The translations under genes were made by a program, and so were the position numbers. From NCBI GenBank assembly GCA_026400395.1, contig JAPLPD010000110.1, forward strand, positions 1-64,000: DNA of 64,000 nucleotides, written 5' to 3'. Below, piece by piece: positions 50,889 to 60,260 of this stretch; positions within the stretch are counted from its first letter, which is position 1; each line of letters begins with the position of its first letter. The notes under the pieces were generated by a model. That model was given only the letters and a program-made list of their open reading frames with translations, ran no database searches and was not told the DNA's origin. Origin of the DNA: Alphaproteobacteria bacterium. Its GTDB lineage: Bacteria; Pseudomonadota; Alphaproteobacteria; Rhizobiales; Xanthobacteraceae.

Positions 50889-52427
50889 TCAGCCCGCCAT
50901 GCGGAACATCGACCTCTTGCCCCTCGGGCCGGCGTCGGCGTCCTGCTGCGGCTGGATCGGCGGGGAGGGCTCTGACAACGGCGGCAGCGCCGCCATCACG
51001 CGCTCTGGCGGGAAGGTGGCGATCAACTCGGTGCCGATGCGGACCTTCGACTTCAGCGTGAACGTGCCGCCATGCAGTTCGATCAGGTTCTGGGCAATCG
51101 GCAGGCCCAGGCCGGTGCCTTGCTCCGCCGACTTGATGGCGTTCGAACCCTGGCCGAACTTCGACAGCACCACCGAGATTTCCTCCTCGGGGATGCCGGG
51201 GCCGGTGTCCTTGATGCTCATGTATTGCCCGCCCGCGGCGGTCCAGCCGACCTTGAGCCACACCTCGCCGCCGGGCGGGGTGAACTTCACTGCGTTGGAC
51301 AGGAAGTTGAGGCAGACCTGACGCAGCGCCCGCTCGTCGGTCTTGGCGCGCAGCGTCAACAGATGATGGCAGTCTTCGACGACCGCCGTGAGCGACACCG
51401 GCTCTTCGTTGAGCTCATAGCGGCCTGCTTCGATGCGGGAGAGGTCGAGGATCTCGTTGATCAGGTTGAGCAGGTGTTGGCCGGAGTTGTGGATGTCGTT
51501 GGAGTAGTCCTTGTAGGCCGGCACGTGATGCGGGCCGAACACTTCGGTCTTCATCACCTCGGAGAAACCGAGAATGGCATTTAGCGGCGTGCGCAACTCG
51601 TGGCTCATCTGGGCGAGAAACTGCGACTTGGCGATGTTGGAGCCCTCGGCGCGCCGGCGGGCGTCGTCGGATATCAGCTTGGCCTGTTCCAATTCGCCGA
51701 TCAGCGAGTCCTTCTCGGCGCGCGCCACCAGCGTCGCGAGCCCGGCCGAGTAGAGCCGGTGTGCGAGCAGGGTGAAGTAGCCCTGGGAGGCGATCGCCAT
51801 GATGCCGAGGATGTAGTTGTGAAGGTCGCCCTGCAGCGCGAAATTGAGCGCGACGGCCAATGTCACCGGAACCGTTGCCGCGAACACCGCAATCGGCAGG
51901 CTCGACGCCAGCATGCTCGACACCGACACCACCAACAGCATCACGAACAGCATGAACGTGCTGGAGCCTTCGTCGGCGCCGACCGGATGGATCAGGTTGT
52001 ACATCCAGGCGAGGCCGTAAAAGAGGTCGAGGATGATGAAGCGCAGGCGCCAGTGCTTCAAGTCCTGGGTGGTCGACGGCTCGGACAGGAATTGCCGGCA
52101 CTTGGTGATGATGACGGCGTGGATCACCAGCACGGCGGCGGTCCAGGCGCCGGCCATCACCGCGCCGACCCATAGGCTGGAAAGCAATCCCACGGTGCCG
52201 ATCAGCAGCAGCACCACCCGCGATGCCGACAGCCGGTTCTCGGCGAATTGCCGCAACAACTCGTAATCGAACGCGACGCGGGTGCCGGTGGTGGAGGTGA
52301 GCCGCTCGCGCGCCTCGCGGACCCGTTGCGCGGCAAGCCGCCGCCGCTTGGCGAGCGGCTTCTCGCTCGGCATGGGGATGTCGCGCTGTTCTGATAAGCT
52401 CACGGGTACGCCACCAACACTGACCAC
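50889..52427 (-). CDS. membrane sensor histidine kinase (PleC/PdhS-like)
   Basis: The 512-aa protein has an N-terminal sensory part with about six hydrophobic helices (residues ~75-235), then HisKA with phosphoacceptor histidine in FLAQMSHELRTPLNAILGFS and HATPase with N-box LNFLSNAVKFTP, DTGPGIP and GTGLGLPIAQNL. The FGPHHVPAYKDYSNDIHNSG stretch is shared with alphaproteobacterial PleC/PdhS-type kinases. No receiver domain or response regulator gene is adjacent. The true start may be 52427 (GTG), 52403 (GTG) or 52373 (ATG); none has a clear ribosome-binding site. Confidence 0.85.
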   Translation of the reverse strand: MVSVGGVPVSLSEQRDIPMPSEKPLAKRRRLAAQRVREARERLTSTTGTRVAFDYELLRQFAENRLSASRVVLLLIGTVGLLSSLWVGAVMAGAWTAAVLVIHAVIITKCRQFLSEPSTTQDLKHWRLRFIILDLFYGLAWMYNLIHPVGADEGSSTFMLFVMLLVVSVSSMLASSLPIAVFAATVPVTLAVALNFALQGDLHNYILGIMAIASQGYFTLLAHRLYSAGLATLVARAEKDSLIGELEQAKLISDDARRRAEGSNIAKSQFLAQMSHELRTPLNAILGFSEVMKTEVFGPHHVPAYKDYSNDIHNSGQHLLNLINEILDLSRIEAGRYELNEEPVSLTAVVEDCHHLLTLRAKTDERALRQVCLNFLSNAVKFTPPGGEVWLKVGWTAAGGQYMSIKDTGPGIPEEEISVVLSKFGQGSNAIKSAEQGTGLGLPIAQNLIELHGGTFTLKSKVRIGTELIATFPPERVMAALPPLSEPSPPIQPQQDADAGPRGKRSMFRMAG

Positions 52428-52510
52428 CGGAAACAGGCTAAACTCGCGTAAATTCCTTAAGGGCGAGCTTAAGGCCCTGCGGAAAACGCGCGGTTAACGA
52501 AGGGTGAACG

Positions 52511-53122
52511 ATGAAACTCTTTGACGGGGGCCGGGCGCCCAATCCGAGGCGCGTGAAGGTCTTCCTGGCGGAAAAGGGCATCACGGTCCCCATCGAGCAG
52601 GTCGATCTGGGCAAACTGGGGCACAAGTCTGCCGCATACACCGCGATCAATCCCCTGCAGCGGGTGCCGGCGCTCGAGCTCAACGACGGCACAATCATCA
52701 CCGAGTCGATCGCCATCTGCCGTTATTTCGAACGGCTGCATCCGGAGCCGCAGCTGTTTGGCACCGACGCCAGGGACGCTGCGCTGGTCGAGATGTGGGA
52801 GCGGCGCATCGAATTCCACCTGCTCGGTCCGGTCTCGCACATCTTTCGCAACTCGCATCCCGCGATGAAGGAGATGGAGGTGCCGCAGGTGCCTGCATGG
52901 GCGGATGCCAACCGGCCGCGGGTGATGGAGTTCCTGGGACTGCTCGACCGCGAGCTTGCCACCCGCCGCTATATCGCCGGCGAGCGTTACACGGTGGCCG
53001 ACATTACCGGAATGATCGCGGTGGATTTCCTGAAGCCGGCCAAGCTCGCGGTGCCTGAAGCCTTAGGCAGCCTCAAGCGCTGGCACGAGGACGTTTCATC
53101 GCGGCCCAGCGCCAAAGCCTAG
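52511..53122 (+). CDS. glutathione S-transferase family protein
   Basis: The 203-aa protein has a thioredoxin-fold N-terminal domain (MKLFDGGRAPNPRRVKVFLA, NPLQRVPALEL, TESIAICRYFE) and an all-helical C-terminal domain with YTVADITGMIAVDF, the conserved N-capping box. It is a bacterial cytosolic GST, with a serine/asparagine-type rather than tyrosine active-site region near A10-P11-N12. Probably detoxification or stress; no partner gene is evident. Confidence 0.88.
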   Translation: MKLFDGGRAPNPRRVKVFLAEKGITVPIEQVDLGKLGHKSAAYTAINPLQRVPALELNDGTIITESIAICRYFERLHPEPQLFGTDARDAALVEMWERRIEFHLLGPVSHIFRNSHPAMKEMEVPQVPAWADANRPRVMEFLGLLDRELATRRYIAGERYTVADITGMIAVDFLKPAKLAVPEALGSLKRWHEDVSSRPSAKA

Positions 53123-53249
53123 CGTGCACGGAACGAAGTCTGCCTTCAGCCAGATAAGCTGAACGCGCGTTCAGCCGCAATTGCGCTACAGTCGAGGTCG
53201 TTTCTGGCGGTTGCCAGCGCTCCGTCTGCCGGTTGAAGGGGAGACTTTC

Positions 53250-55550
53250 ATGTTTCGTCGGATTGCTCTGCTCGCGCTGAGCGCGCTCGTGCTCGCCTGG
53301 TTTGGCAATGCGCCGCTTCAGGCCCAGCAGTCCCGCCAGACCGAACCGCGCATCGCCTTCGTTGTCGGCAATTCGGCGTACGCCCCCAATGCGCTGCCGA
53401 CCGCGCTCAATGACGCCGGTCTGGTCGCGGAGGCTTTGCGCAGCATCGGCTTCTAGATTGTCGAGGGCGCCAATCTCAGCCAAGCCGAAATCGTGCGCAC
53501 CTATCGCCAATTCCTCGGCAGGGTTCAAGCCAGCGGGCCCGACACCATCGCGTTCGTTTATTTCGCCGGTCACGCGCTGTCGTTCGACGGTGAGAATTTT
53601 CTGCTCGGCGTCGATGCGCGGCTGGCGCGCGACAGCGATATTCCGATCGAGTCCGTGCGGCTGTCCGATCTGCTGGGGCCGTTCGCCGATACGCCGGTTC
53701 GCGCCAAGGCGATGGTCATCGACGCGGCGCGGCCGTTGCCGTTCCAGCCGCAGGGCAGGGCGCTGGCGCGCGGACTTGAAGCGATCGATCCGCCGAAGGG
53801 CATGCTGATTGCGTTTTCATCCGCGCCCGGCACGGTCGTACCCGATCGGCCCGGCGACTACGGCGCCTATGCCACCGCGATCGCTGAAATGCTGCGAGCG
53901 CCCGGCACCGATCTCGAAACCGCATTTACGCATATCCGCAGCCGCGCGCATCTGACCACCGATGGACAGCAGACGCCGTGGCACGCCTCGGCGCTGGGTG
54001 AGCCGATCGAACTTCTGCCGCCGGAGGCTGCGACCGCGAGCGTAGCGCCGCCGCCCCCGGTTCGCCGTGCACGGCCGATGCGCGAAATCGGTCCCGAGGA
54101 GGCGTATTCGCTGGCCGTGGAGATGGACACGCTGGAGGGCTATTCGTCATACGTCGAGGCTTATCCGAACAGCGCCTACTCGCCGCGCGTCTGGGCGATG
54201 GTGCGTGCGCGTCGCGAGTCGCTCGCTTGGATGCGCGCGCGCGAGGTCAACACGCCGCGTGCCTACTGGACGTATCTGCGCCGCTATCCGAACGGCATGT
54301 ATGCGTTCGATGCCGAGCGCCGTCTACGCCGCCTGGGCCAGCCGTTTGCGGCGCCGCAGGGCTTTTCGATGATCGAGTTCGACGACGTGCCGATGGCGCT
54401 GATGGGCGAGCCTGTCGAGTACGAAGAGTTCTATCGGGTCGGCCCGCCGCCGCCGCGCGGCCTCTATGGCGCGCCGCGGCCGGCCTACCTCACCGACCTG
54501 CCGCCGCCGCAACGGCGCAGTGGAGTTGGCGTCGGAAATGCCGCGTTGAGCGTGCTACCCGCGTTGGCGATCGCGATCCCGGCGGTGGCCGTGCTCGCTC
54601 CGGCGCCCCGCCGAGCGTTTGTGCCCGGGCAGGCGGTGCCGGGTGGTTTCGAACAGCGCGGACGCAATCGTGCGACTCCGGCCAACGTCTCACCGAACCA
54701 GGCGATTGCGCCGAGCGCCGTCAGTCCGAGCGCGGTGGCGCCATCCTCGGCCGTTGCGCCGGCAACCCCTGGCATCGCCCGTCCGCCGGGCGCAGGACCT
54801 GGCGCAGGACCTGGCGCAGGACCTGGCGGCACGCGGCCTTCGGGTGCCGCCGGACGCACGCCTCCTGGGGCCGCCCCCGGGGCGCCGGCTGTGGCGCCAA
54901 ACGCTGCCATCGCCCCGAGTGCTGTGACGCCCAACTCGGCTCCGCCGGCCACGGCCACGGCCGCGCCGGTGCCGAGCGTTCCGCCTGCCGCTGGATCCGC
55001 GAATCCGCAGCGTCGTCCACCAGGAGGTGCGCCGCCTCCGGGCATAGCAAACCGGACGCCGCCTACGGCGCCCGGCGCTGCGCCACCCAACGCGGTTGCA
55101 CCGGGCACACCGGCTCCGGGCGTCGCCGCGCCACCGTCTTCCAGTCCGCCCCCAGGCCGTCCGCCGGGCTTCGCCAATCGTCCTCCGCCATCCACGCCCC
55201 CGGCCCCGGGCGCGGCCCCGCCGCCTCAGTCGGCACCCTCAGCGGCCCGGCCGCCGGGGCGTCCGCTTGGGCCGCCGCCGGGCTTCGCCAATCGGCCGCC
55301 GCCCGGTGCGCCGCTGCAGTCCGCGCCGCCTCCGCGTCCGGCCGCTCCGCCGCCGGTGGCTGCGCGTCCGCCGGCTGCCGCACCACCTCCGCCGCCTCGT
55401 CCGGTTGCGGCGCCGCCTCCGCCGCCTCGTCCGGCTGCTCCCCCGCCGGTGGCTGCCCGTCCAGCTCCGCCGCCTGCCGCCGCCAAGCCGCCGGCATGCC
55501 CGCCGGGCAAGACTCTGAAGCCGGTCAACGGTGTGCCGACCTGCGCATAA
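53250..55550 (+). pseudogene. caspase-like (peptidase C14) pseudoenzyme interrupted by an in-frame TAG
   Basis: One frame runs from ATG 53250 to 55550 (766 codons) with a single TAG at 53454-53456, within SIGF-stop-IVEGANLSQ. The N-terminus is a signal peptide (MFRRIALLALSALVLAWFGN), then the caspase fold starts IAFVVGNSAY. The catalytic histidine region YFAGHAL is kept, but the cysteine position reads MVIDAARPLPF instead of the usual LDACRxNPF, so the nucleophile is alanine. After ~270 residues there are TPR/SH3-like spacer segments and then a ~290-residue Pro/Ala-rich tail. If the TAG is real only a 68-aa piece is made, unless translation restarts at GTG 53493. GGGGAG precedes the ATG. Confidence 0.8.
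54789..54824 (+). repeat. three tandem 12-nt repeats in the Pro/Ala-rich tail
   Basis: GGCGCAGGACCT occurs three times in exact tandem (54789-54800, 54801-54812, 54813-54824), coding for Gly-Ala-Gly-Pro units. Such repeats could vary in number by slippage. Confidence 0.85.
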
Positions 55551-55553
55551 AAC

Positions 55554-55588
55554 AAACGCCGCGCCGGATCGCTCCGGCGCGGCGTTTT
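55554..55588 (+). terminator. bidirectional intrinsic terminator
   Basis: AAACGCCGCGCCGGA (55554-55568) pairs perfectly with TCCGGCGCGGCGTTT (55573-55587) around TCGC. The stem is flanked by A-rich sequence on the left and TTTT on the right, so it can stop the rightward caspase-like gene and the leftward hydrolase gene. Confidence 0.88.
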
Positions 55589-55602
55589 GCTTCAGCGATT
55601 GA

Positions 55603-56367
55603 TTAGCGCTTGGAGGGATGCTTCTCCACCGGCGCGCCCTTGGGCAAGTCGTACTGGCCCTGCGGCACCGTATCGAAGAACTCAAGCACCTCAGAGGTTT
55701 TCACAACGTCGGCGTATTTGGCGTTCATGTCGCACAAGTTGATGGCGTGGCTCGCCTGCGAACGGTCAAAGCAGCCTTCCTCGGCGAGCGAGATGCGATA
55801 GTTCAGGCTGAATGCATCCAGGACCGTGGCGCGAACGCAGCCTGACGTGGTTGTTCCGGTGACGATGACGCTGTCGCAGCCGAGCAGGGTGAGATAGCTC
55901 GTCATATTGGTGCCGAAGAAGCCGGATGGCTTCTGTTTGTAGATGACGATGTCCTGCTGGCCCGGAGCGATTTCGGCGACGATCTCGTTGCCGTCTACGT
56001 TGGTGTTCGGACGCGCGCCGTTGTCCTCGTCCGAGCGGGCGTTCTTCCAGCTCCAGCTTCCGGCGTCCCAGTTGTCCTCGCGGCGCACACCGGTGGTGTA
56101 GATCACCGGGATGCCCTTCTCGCGTGCCTTCTCGATCAGCGACTTCAAATACGGCATTGCCACCCACGCGTCTTCGCCGCAGGAGTTCCGCCAGCGCTTG
56201 ATGGACTCCAGGATCGGCATCGGCCGCTCGTCGCAGAACGCATAGATGACGTCGATCACGAGCAACGCCGGCCGCTTGCCAAATCCCTGCCGCGCGCCGT
56301 AACCCGATGATCCAAACACCGCCTTGTCGCGATCGGTGAGAAATTGATTCCAGACCGGTTCGGACAT
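55603..56367 (-). CDS. cysteine hydrolase of the isochorismatase family (N-carbamoylsarcosine amidase-like)
   Basis: The 254-aa protein has the full amidase triad: LLVIDVIYAF (aspartate), VIYKQKPSGFFGTNM (lysine) and GTTTSGCVRATVLDA (nucleophilic cysteine). The long N-terminal part and NWDAGSWSWKNARSDE insert match the group containing N-carbamoylsarcosine amidohydrolase and related carbamoyl or maleamate amidases, about 50 residues longer than nicotinamidases. It is the last gene of the leftward cluster with an NMT1-type ABC importer and may hydrolyse the imported amide. Confidence 0.85.
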   Translation of the reverse strand: MSEPVWNQFLTDRDKAVFGSSGYGARQGFGKRPALLVIDVIYAFCDERPMPILESIKRWRNSCGEDAWVAMPYLKSLIEKAREKGIPVIYTTGVRREDNWDAGSWSWKNARSDEDNGARPNTNVDGNEIVAEIAPGQQDIVIYKQKPSGFFGTNMTSYLTLLGCDSVIVTGTTTSGCVRATVLDAFSLNYRISLAEEGCFDRSQASHAINLCDMNAKYADVVKTSEVLEFFDTVPQGQYDLPKGAPVEKHPSKR

Positions 56368-56409
56368 GTCACACTCCTCAATGCTGATGATGTTCGAAAA
56401 CTAGCATGA

Positions 56410-57408
56410 TCAAATCGTTGCGCGCAGACTATCCGCGAAGCTCATATCCACGATTTCGTCATAGCCGACATCGACTTTCAGAATGCCGGCCCCCATCACC
56501 ACGGCCTTGCCGGTATCCCAGACGGCGCGGCTGATCGAGCCGTCCTTGCTCCACATCTCATCGGCGAATGAGCGGTCCATCGTTGCCTTCAGATCGTCGA
56601 GCGCCATGGTGGGGAACTGCTTCTTGGCGATCTCGGCTGCCTCGGCAGGGTTGGCATAAAGGAACTTCGAGGCCTTCATCATGCCGCGCACGAACCCCTT
56701 CACCACCTCCGGCTCCTTGGTGATTGAATCCTTGCGGATGTTGATCGTTGAATAGGCGTAAGGGCCAAGTTCCTTCGGCACGTTGAAGAAGGGCTCGGTC
56801 CAGAACCCTTGCGTGATGCCCTGCTTGATCAGCGGTTCGGTGCTTACGCCGATCGTCGCCGTGCCGGAGCGGACGGCGGCGGGAACGGCGGACGTCGGCA
56901 TTTCGTAGAGCGTCACGTCTTTTTTGACGTCGAGTTTCCACTTCCCCAACAGATATCGCATGATCGAGTTGGGCGTCGCACCGAAGGCGCTCACCGCGAT
57001 GGTCTTGCCCTTGAAGTACGTTGCAAAGTCGCGATCTTTCGGTCCTTGGCCTGTAGCGGCGCAGATGTAGACGTTGCCGCGATCGACGCAGCCGACCACC
57101 GCGCGCAATTCGGCGCCCTTCGCTTTGGCGAAGGCGTTGTGTTCGGGCCCGCCGATGAAGGCGAAAGCCTGGCCGGACAGCACCGCGCTGGTGTGGCCGC
57201 CGCCGGTTTCGATGGTGACGACCTTCACGTCGATGTCGGCTTCGGCGAAGTATCCTTTTGCCATGCCGATGTACATCGGCAGATAGCCGGTCGAATGCAC
57301 CGGCTCGGCCACCAGCAGTTCGTGCTTGGCGGCGCGGGCGATGGAGGGGCTCGCGATCAGTGCGGCTCCGGCGGCCGCTGTGGTGCCGAGGAATGTTCGC
57401 CTGTTCAT
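56410..57408 (-). CDS. NMT1/SsuA-type ABC solute-binding protein, copy 1
   Basis: The 332-aa protein has a Tat-like leader MNRRTFLGTTAAAGAALIAS, then AAKHELLVAEPVHSTGYLPM and ETGGGHTSAVLSGQAFAFIG, typical of NMT1/THI5-like receptors. It is closely similar along its whole length to the next gene (by eye about three quarters identical), so the pair is a tandem duplication. Differences cluster in the middle (KGKTIAVSAFGATPNSIMRY region), which lines the ligand cleft. Confidence 0.88.
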   Translation of the reverse strand: MNRRTFLGTTAAAGAALIASPSIARAAKHELLVAEPVHSTGYLPMYIGMAKGYFAEADIDVKVVTIETGGGHTSAVLSGQAFAFIGGPEHNAFAKAKGAELRAVVGCVDRGNVYICAATGQGPKDRDFATYFKGKTIAVSAFGATPNSIMRYLLGKWKLDVKKDVTLYEMPTSAVPAAVRSGTATIGVSTEPLIKQGITQGFWTEPFFNVPKELGPYAYSTINIRKDSITKEPEVVKGFVRGMMKASKFLYANPAEAAEIAKKQFPTMALDDLKATMDRSFADEMWSKDGSISRAVWDTGKAVVMGAGILKVDVGYDEIVDMSFADSLRATI

Positions 57409-57431
57409 GAGCCCCTCTGTCTATGTGTTGG

Positions 57432-58430
57432 TTACAGACTCGCGCGCAGACCCTCGACAAAGCTCATGTCGATGATCTCTTCATACTTGATGTCGGTCTT
57501 GAGCATTCCCGCGCCCATGACCACGGCTTTGCCGGTTTCCCAGGCTGCCTTGCTAACCAGTCCGTCGGGGCTCCACATCTGGTCGGCGAACGAACGGTCG
57601 AGGGTGGCCTTCAAATCGTCCAGCGCCATGGTCGGGAATTGCTTCTTGGCGACGTCGGCGGCGCCGTCCTTGTCGGCGTAGATGTACTTCAAGCCCTTCA
57701 TCATGCCACGCACGAAACCGCGCACCACCTCGGGCTGCTTCTGGATTGATTCCTGCCGGATGTTGATGGTCGAGTAGGCGTACGGGCCAAGCTCCTTCGG
57801 TACGTTGAAGAAGGGTTCGCTCCAGAGCCCCTGGTTCTTGCCCTGAGCGATCATCGGTTCGGTGACGACGCCGATCGTGGCCTGCCCGCCGCGCACGGCG
57901 GAGGGAACCGCCGAATTCGGTACCTCATGCAGCGTGACGTCGGTCTTGGCGTCCAGATTCCATTTTTTGATCAGATAGCGGGTGATCGCGTTCGGCGTTC
58001 CGCCATAGGGGCCGACGGCGATGCTCTTGCCCTTGAAGTACGCGGGCCAGTCGGTGTTCTTCGGCTCGTTGCCCTTGGTCGCGCAGATATAGATATTGCC
58101 GCGATCGACGCAGTGGACGACACACCGAAGCTCCGCGCCCTTAGCTTTGGCGTAGGCGTTGTGCTCGGGGCCGCCAATGAATGCGAACGCCTGGCCCGAC
58201 AGCACCGCATTGGTGTGGCCGCCGCCGGTTTCGATGGTGACGATCTTCACGTCGATGTCGGCCTCGGCGAAATAGCCCTTCGCCATGGCGATATACATCG
58301 GCAGATAACCGGTCGAGTGCACCGGCTCGGCCACCAGCAGCTCATGCTTGGCGGCGCGCGCGATATAGGGGCTGGTGATGATCGCCGCGCCGGCGGCCGC
58401 CGTCGTGCCGATGAATTTGCGCCTGTCCAT
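57432..58430 (-). CDS. NMT1/SsuA-type ABC solute-binding protein, copy 2
   Basis: The 332-aa paralogue of the preceding entry has leader MDRRKFIGTTAAAGAAIITS and the same blocks (HELLVAEPVHSTGYLPMYI, ETGGGHTNAVLSGQAFAFIG, LGPYAYSTINIRQESI). It lies 30 nt after the permease gene and 23 nt before copy 1. Two receptors for one permease widen substrate range or affinity in known systems. Confidence 0.88.
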   Translation of the reverse strand: MDRRKFIGTTAAAGAAIITSPYIARAAKHELLVAEPVHSTGYLPMYIAMAKGYFAEADIDVKIVTIETGGGHTNAVLSGQAFAFIGGPEHNAYAKAKGAELRCVVHCVDRGNIYICATKGNEPKNTDWPAYFKGKSIAVGPYGGTPNAITRYLIKKWNLDAKTDVTLHEVPNSAVPSAVRGGQATIGVVTEPMIAQGKNQGLWSEPFFNVPKELGPYAYSTINIRQESIQKQPEVVRGFVRGMMKGLKYIYADKDGAADVAKKQFPTMALDDLKATLDRSFADQMWSPDGLVSKAAWETGKAVVMGAGMLKTDIKYEEIIDMSFVEGLRASL

Positions 58431-58460
58431 GATGATGACCTTTCTGATGGTATGAAACGA

Positions 58461-59282
58461 CTATTGCCGCGTGCCCTTGCGCAGCAGGCTCTCAAGCCAA
58501 GACACTGCGGCGTACATGATGATGGCGAGCGTCGAGAGTACGAACACCGCGACCCAGACGAGTGCGATGTCGTAAGTCTGGCCGGCGTAGAGGATTTGCC
58601 GCCCCAGCCCGTGCTGTGATGCGATGAATTCGCCAACGATGGCGCCGGTCAGCGCGAGGCCGATGTTGACCCGCAGCACCGAAATCACCCACGGCAGGCA
58701 GAACGGCACGACGAGCTTGCGGAACACCTGCCAGCGCGTGGCGCCGAGCGAATAGAACAGCTTCTCACCGTCTGGATCGAGCGCCTTGACGCCGGCATAG
58801 GTGGTCAGCGTCGAGACCACAAGGGTAAGTGCGGTGGCAATCGCAACCTTCGAGGTCAGGCCCAAGCCGAACACCAGGATGATGAGCGGCGCGAGCGCGA
58901 GTTTCGGAATCGACTCAAAGCAGATGATGTAGGGCTGCGCGACGGCGGCGTAATTGCGCGACCACCAGAACGAGAGGCCGAACAGCGAGCCCGCGGTGGT
59001 GCCGATCAGGAAGCCGAAAATTGTTGAACGGAAGGTGAAGCTGATGTCGGTCCAGGCATCGCCTTCGGTGAAGAAGATTTTTGTCGTCTTCCAGATCGCG
59101 GTGGGCTGCGACCAGAAAAAGCCGTTGATGAAACCGGCGCGGACGCCGATTTCCCATCCGGCAACGACGGTGAGGAGAATGCTGACCTGAACCGCGACAA
59201 TGGCCCACGTCGGCCAGTCCTTCTGCACCGGCAGGCGGCGCACGGGTTTCGCCACGGGCTTCGCCGATGCGCTCTTCGACAC
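58461..59282 (-). CDS. ABC transporter permease (SsuC/TauC type)
   Basis: The 273-aa protein has about six membrane helices and the EAA loop YAGVKALDPDGEKLFYSLGA followed by VPFCLPWVISVLRVNIGLAL and GEFIASQHGLGRQILYAG. It forms the channel of the NMT1-type importer and lies 49 nt after the ATPase gene. Confidence 0.9.
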   Translation of the reverse strand: MSKSASAKPVAKPVRRLPVQKDWPTWAIVAVQVSILLTVVAGWEIGVRAGFINGFFWSQPTAIWKTTKIFFTEGDAWTDISFTFRSTIFGFLIGTTAGSLFGLSFWWSRNYAAVAQPYIICFESIPKLALAPLIILVFGLGLTSKVAIATALTLVVSTLTTYAGVKALDPDGEKLFYSLGATRWQVFRKLVVPFCLPWVISVLRVNIGLALTGAIVGEFIASQHGLGRQILYAGQTYDIALVWVAVFVLSTLAIIMYAAVSWLESLLRKGTRQ

Positions 59283-59331
59283 ATCGAGATTGGCAAGGCC
59301 GGCGATCCGCTACGTGTCCTGGACGGTCATC

Positions 59332-60108
59332 TCAGGCAGCCTCCTCGAGCGCGGGCGATTTGAGCAGGTCCATGCAATGCTCTTTGATGGCGATGAACCC
59401 AGGCGTCAGGGCGGTCGTGCGCAGGCGCGGGCGCGGCAGCGTGATCGGGATGGTCTCCAGGACGCGGCCGGGGCGCGTGCCCATGACGTGAATTTCGTCT
59501 GACAGATAGATCGCTTCCTCGACGTCATGGGTGATGAACACGACGGTCTTCTGGAAATCGCTCCAGAGTTGCATCAACCATTCCTGCATCTGCAGTTTGG
59601 TCTGGGCATCGAGCGCGCCAAACGGCTCATCGAGCAGGATCACGTCGGTGTCGAACAGCAGCGTCCGCAACAGCGCCGCGCGCTGGCGCATGCCCCCGGA
59701 CAGCGAATTCGGATAAAGGTATTCGAAGCCCGCGAGGCCGTATTTCCGCAGAAGAGGCAGCGCCCGCTCGCGTGCCTGCTTCAGCGGCATACCCTGGACT
59801 TCCATGCCGAGGATTACGTTGTCGAGCACCGTCCGCCACGGCAGCAGCAGATCTTTCTGCAGCATGTAGCCAACCCGGCCAATGATACCGGTGGCGTCCT
59901 CGCCGTCGATCAGCACGCGGCCTTCGGTCGGCTGCAGCAGCCCTGCGATGACGTTGAACAGTGTACTTTTGCCGCAGCCGGATGGGCCGACCAGGCTGAC
60001 GAAACGGCCGGTTTCAATTTTGATGTCGAGCGGCGCGACCGCGCGGAACACGCCGGCGTTCGTTGTGAACGCCATGCCGACCTTCTCGAGTTGCACCTTT
60101 ACAGGCAT
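59332..60108 (-). CDS. ABC transporter ATPase (SsuB/TauB type)
   Basis: The 258-aa ATPase has Walker A GPSGCGKST, signature LSGGMRQRAALLRTLL, Walker B VILLDEPFGALDAQTK and ITHDVEEAIYLSDEIHVM. ATG 60108, behind GGAGA, was preferred to GTG 60141. It is the first gene of the leftward cluster that ends in the cysteine hydrolase. Confidence 0.9.
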   Translation of the reverse strand: MPVKVQLEKVGMAFTTNAGVFRAVAPLDIKIETGRFVSLVGPSGCGKSTLFNVIAGLLQPTEGRVLIDGEDATGIIGRVGYMLQKDLLLPWRTVLDNVILGMEVQGMPLKQARERALPLLRKYGLAGFEYLYPNSLSGGMRQRAALLRTLLFDTDVILLDEPFGALDAQTKLQMQEWLMQLWSDFQKTVVFITHDVEEAIYLSDEIHVMGTRPGRVLETIPITLPRPRLRTTALTPGFIAIKEHCMDLLKSPALEEAA

Positions 60109-60200
60109 CGCCAGTCTCCGCGCATTTGCGAGAGGGCTCACGCAACTGCGAGGACGTTAATGCATTGGCTGTGCCAAGTCGATTAAACAGGCATTTCATA

Positions 60201-60233
60201 CGCTTAGGCGCGACGCTCGGTCGCGCCTAAGCG
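60201..60233 (-). terminator. hairpin after the dehydrogenase gene
   Basis: CGCTTAGGCGCGAC (60201-60214) and GTCGCGCCTAAGCG (60220-60233) pair perfectly around a 5-nt loop, 28 nt beyond the dehydrogenase stop. No T-run is seen; it separates two leftward units. Confidence 0.7.
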
Positions 60234-60260
60234 GGTGCTGGCGAAAAAAGCGGCAGTCGA

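Noticed and set aside
53454-53456. TAG read as an amino acid (pyrrolysine-type recoding) in the caspase-like gene
   Set aside because: No pyrrolysine genes or recoding element are visible, and a one-base change explains it.
54227-55606. 459-codon open frame in a second frame of the caspase-like gene
   Set aside because: Composition is Arg/Ala/Cys-rich without domains; it is an out-of-frame reading of the Pro/Ala-rich repeat region.
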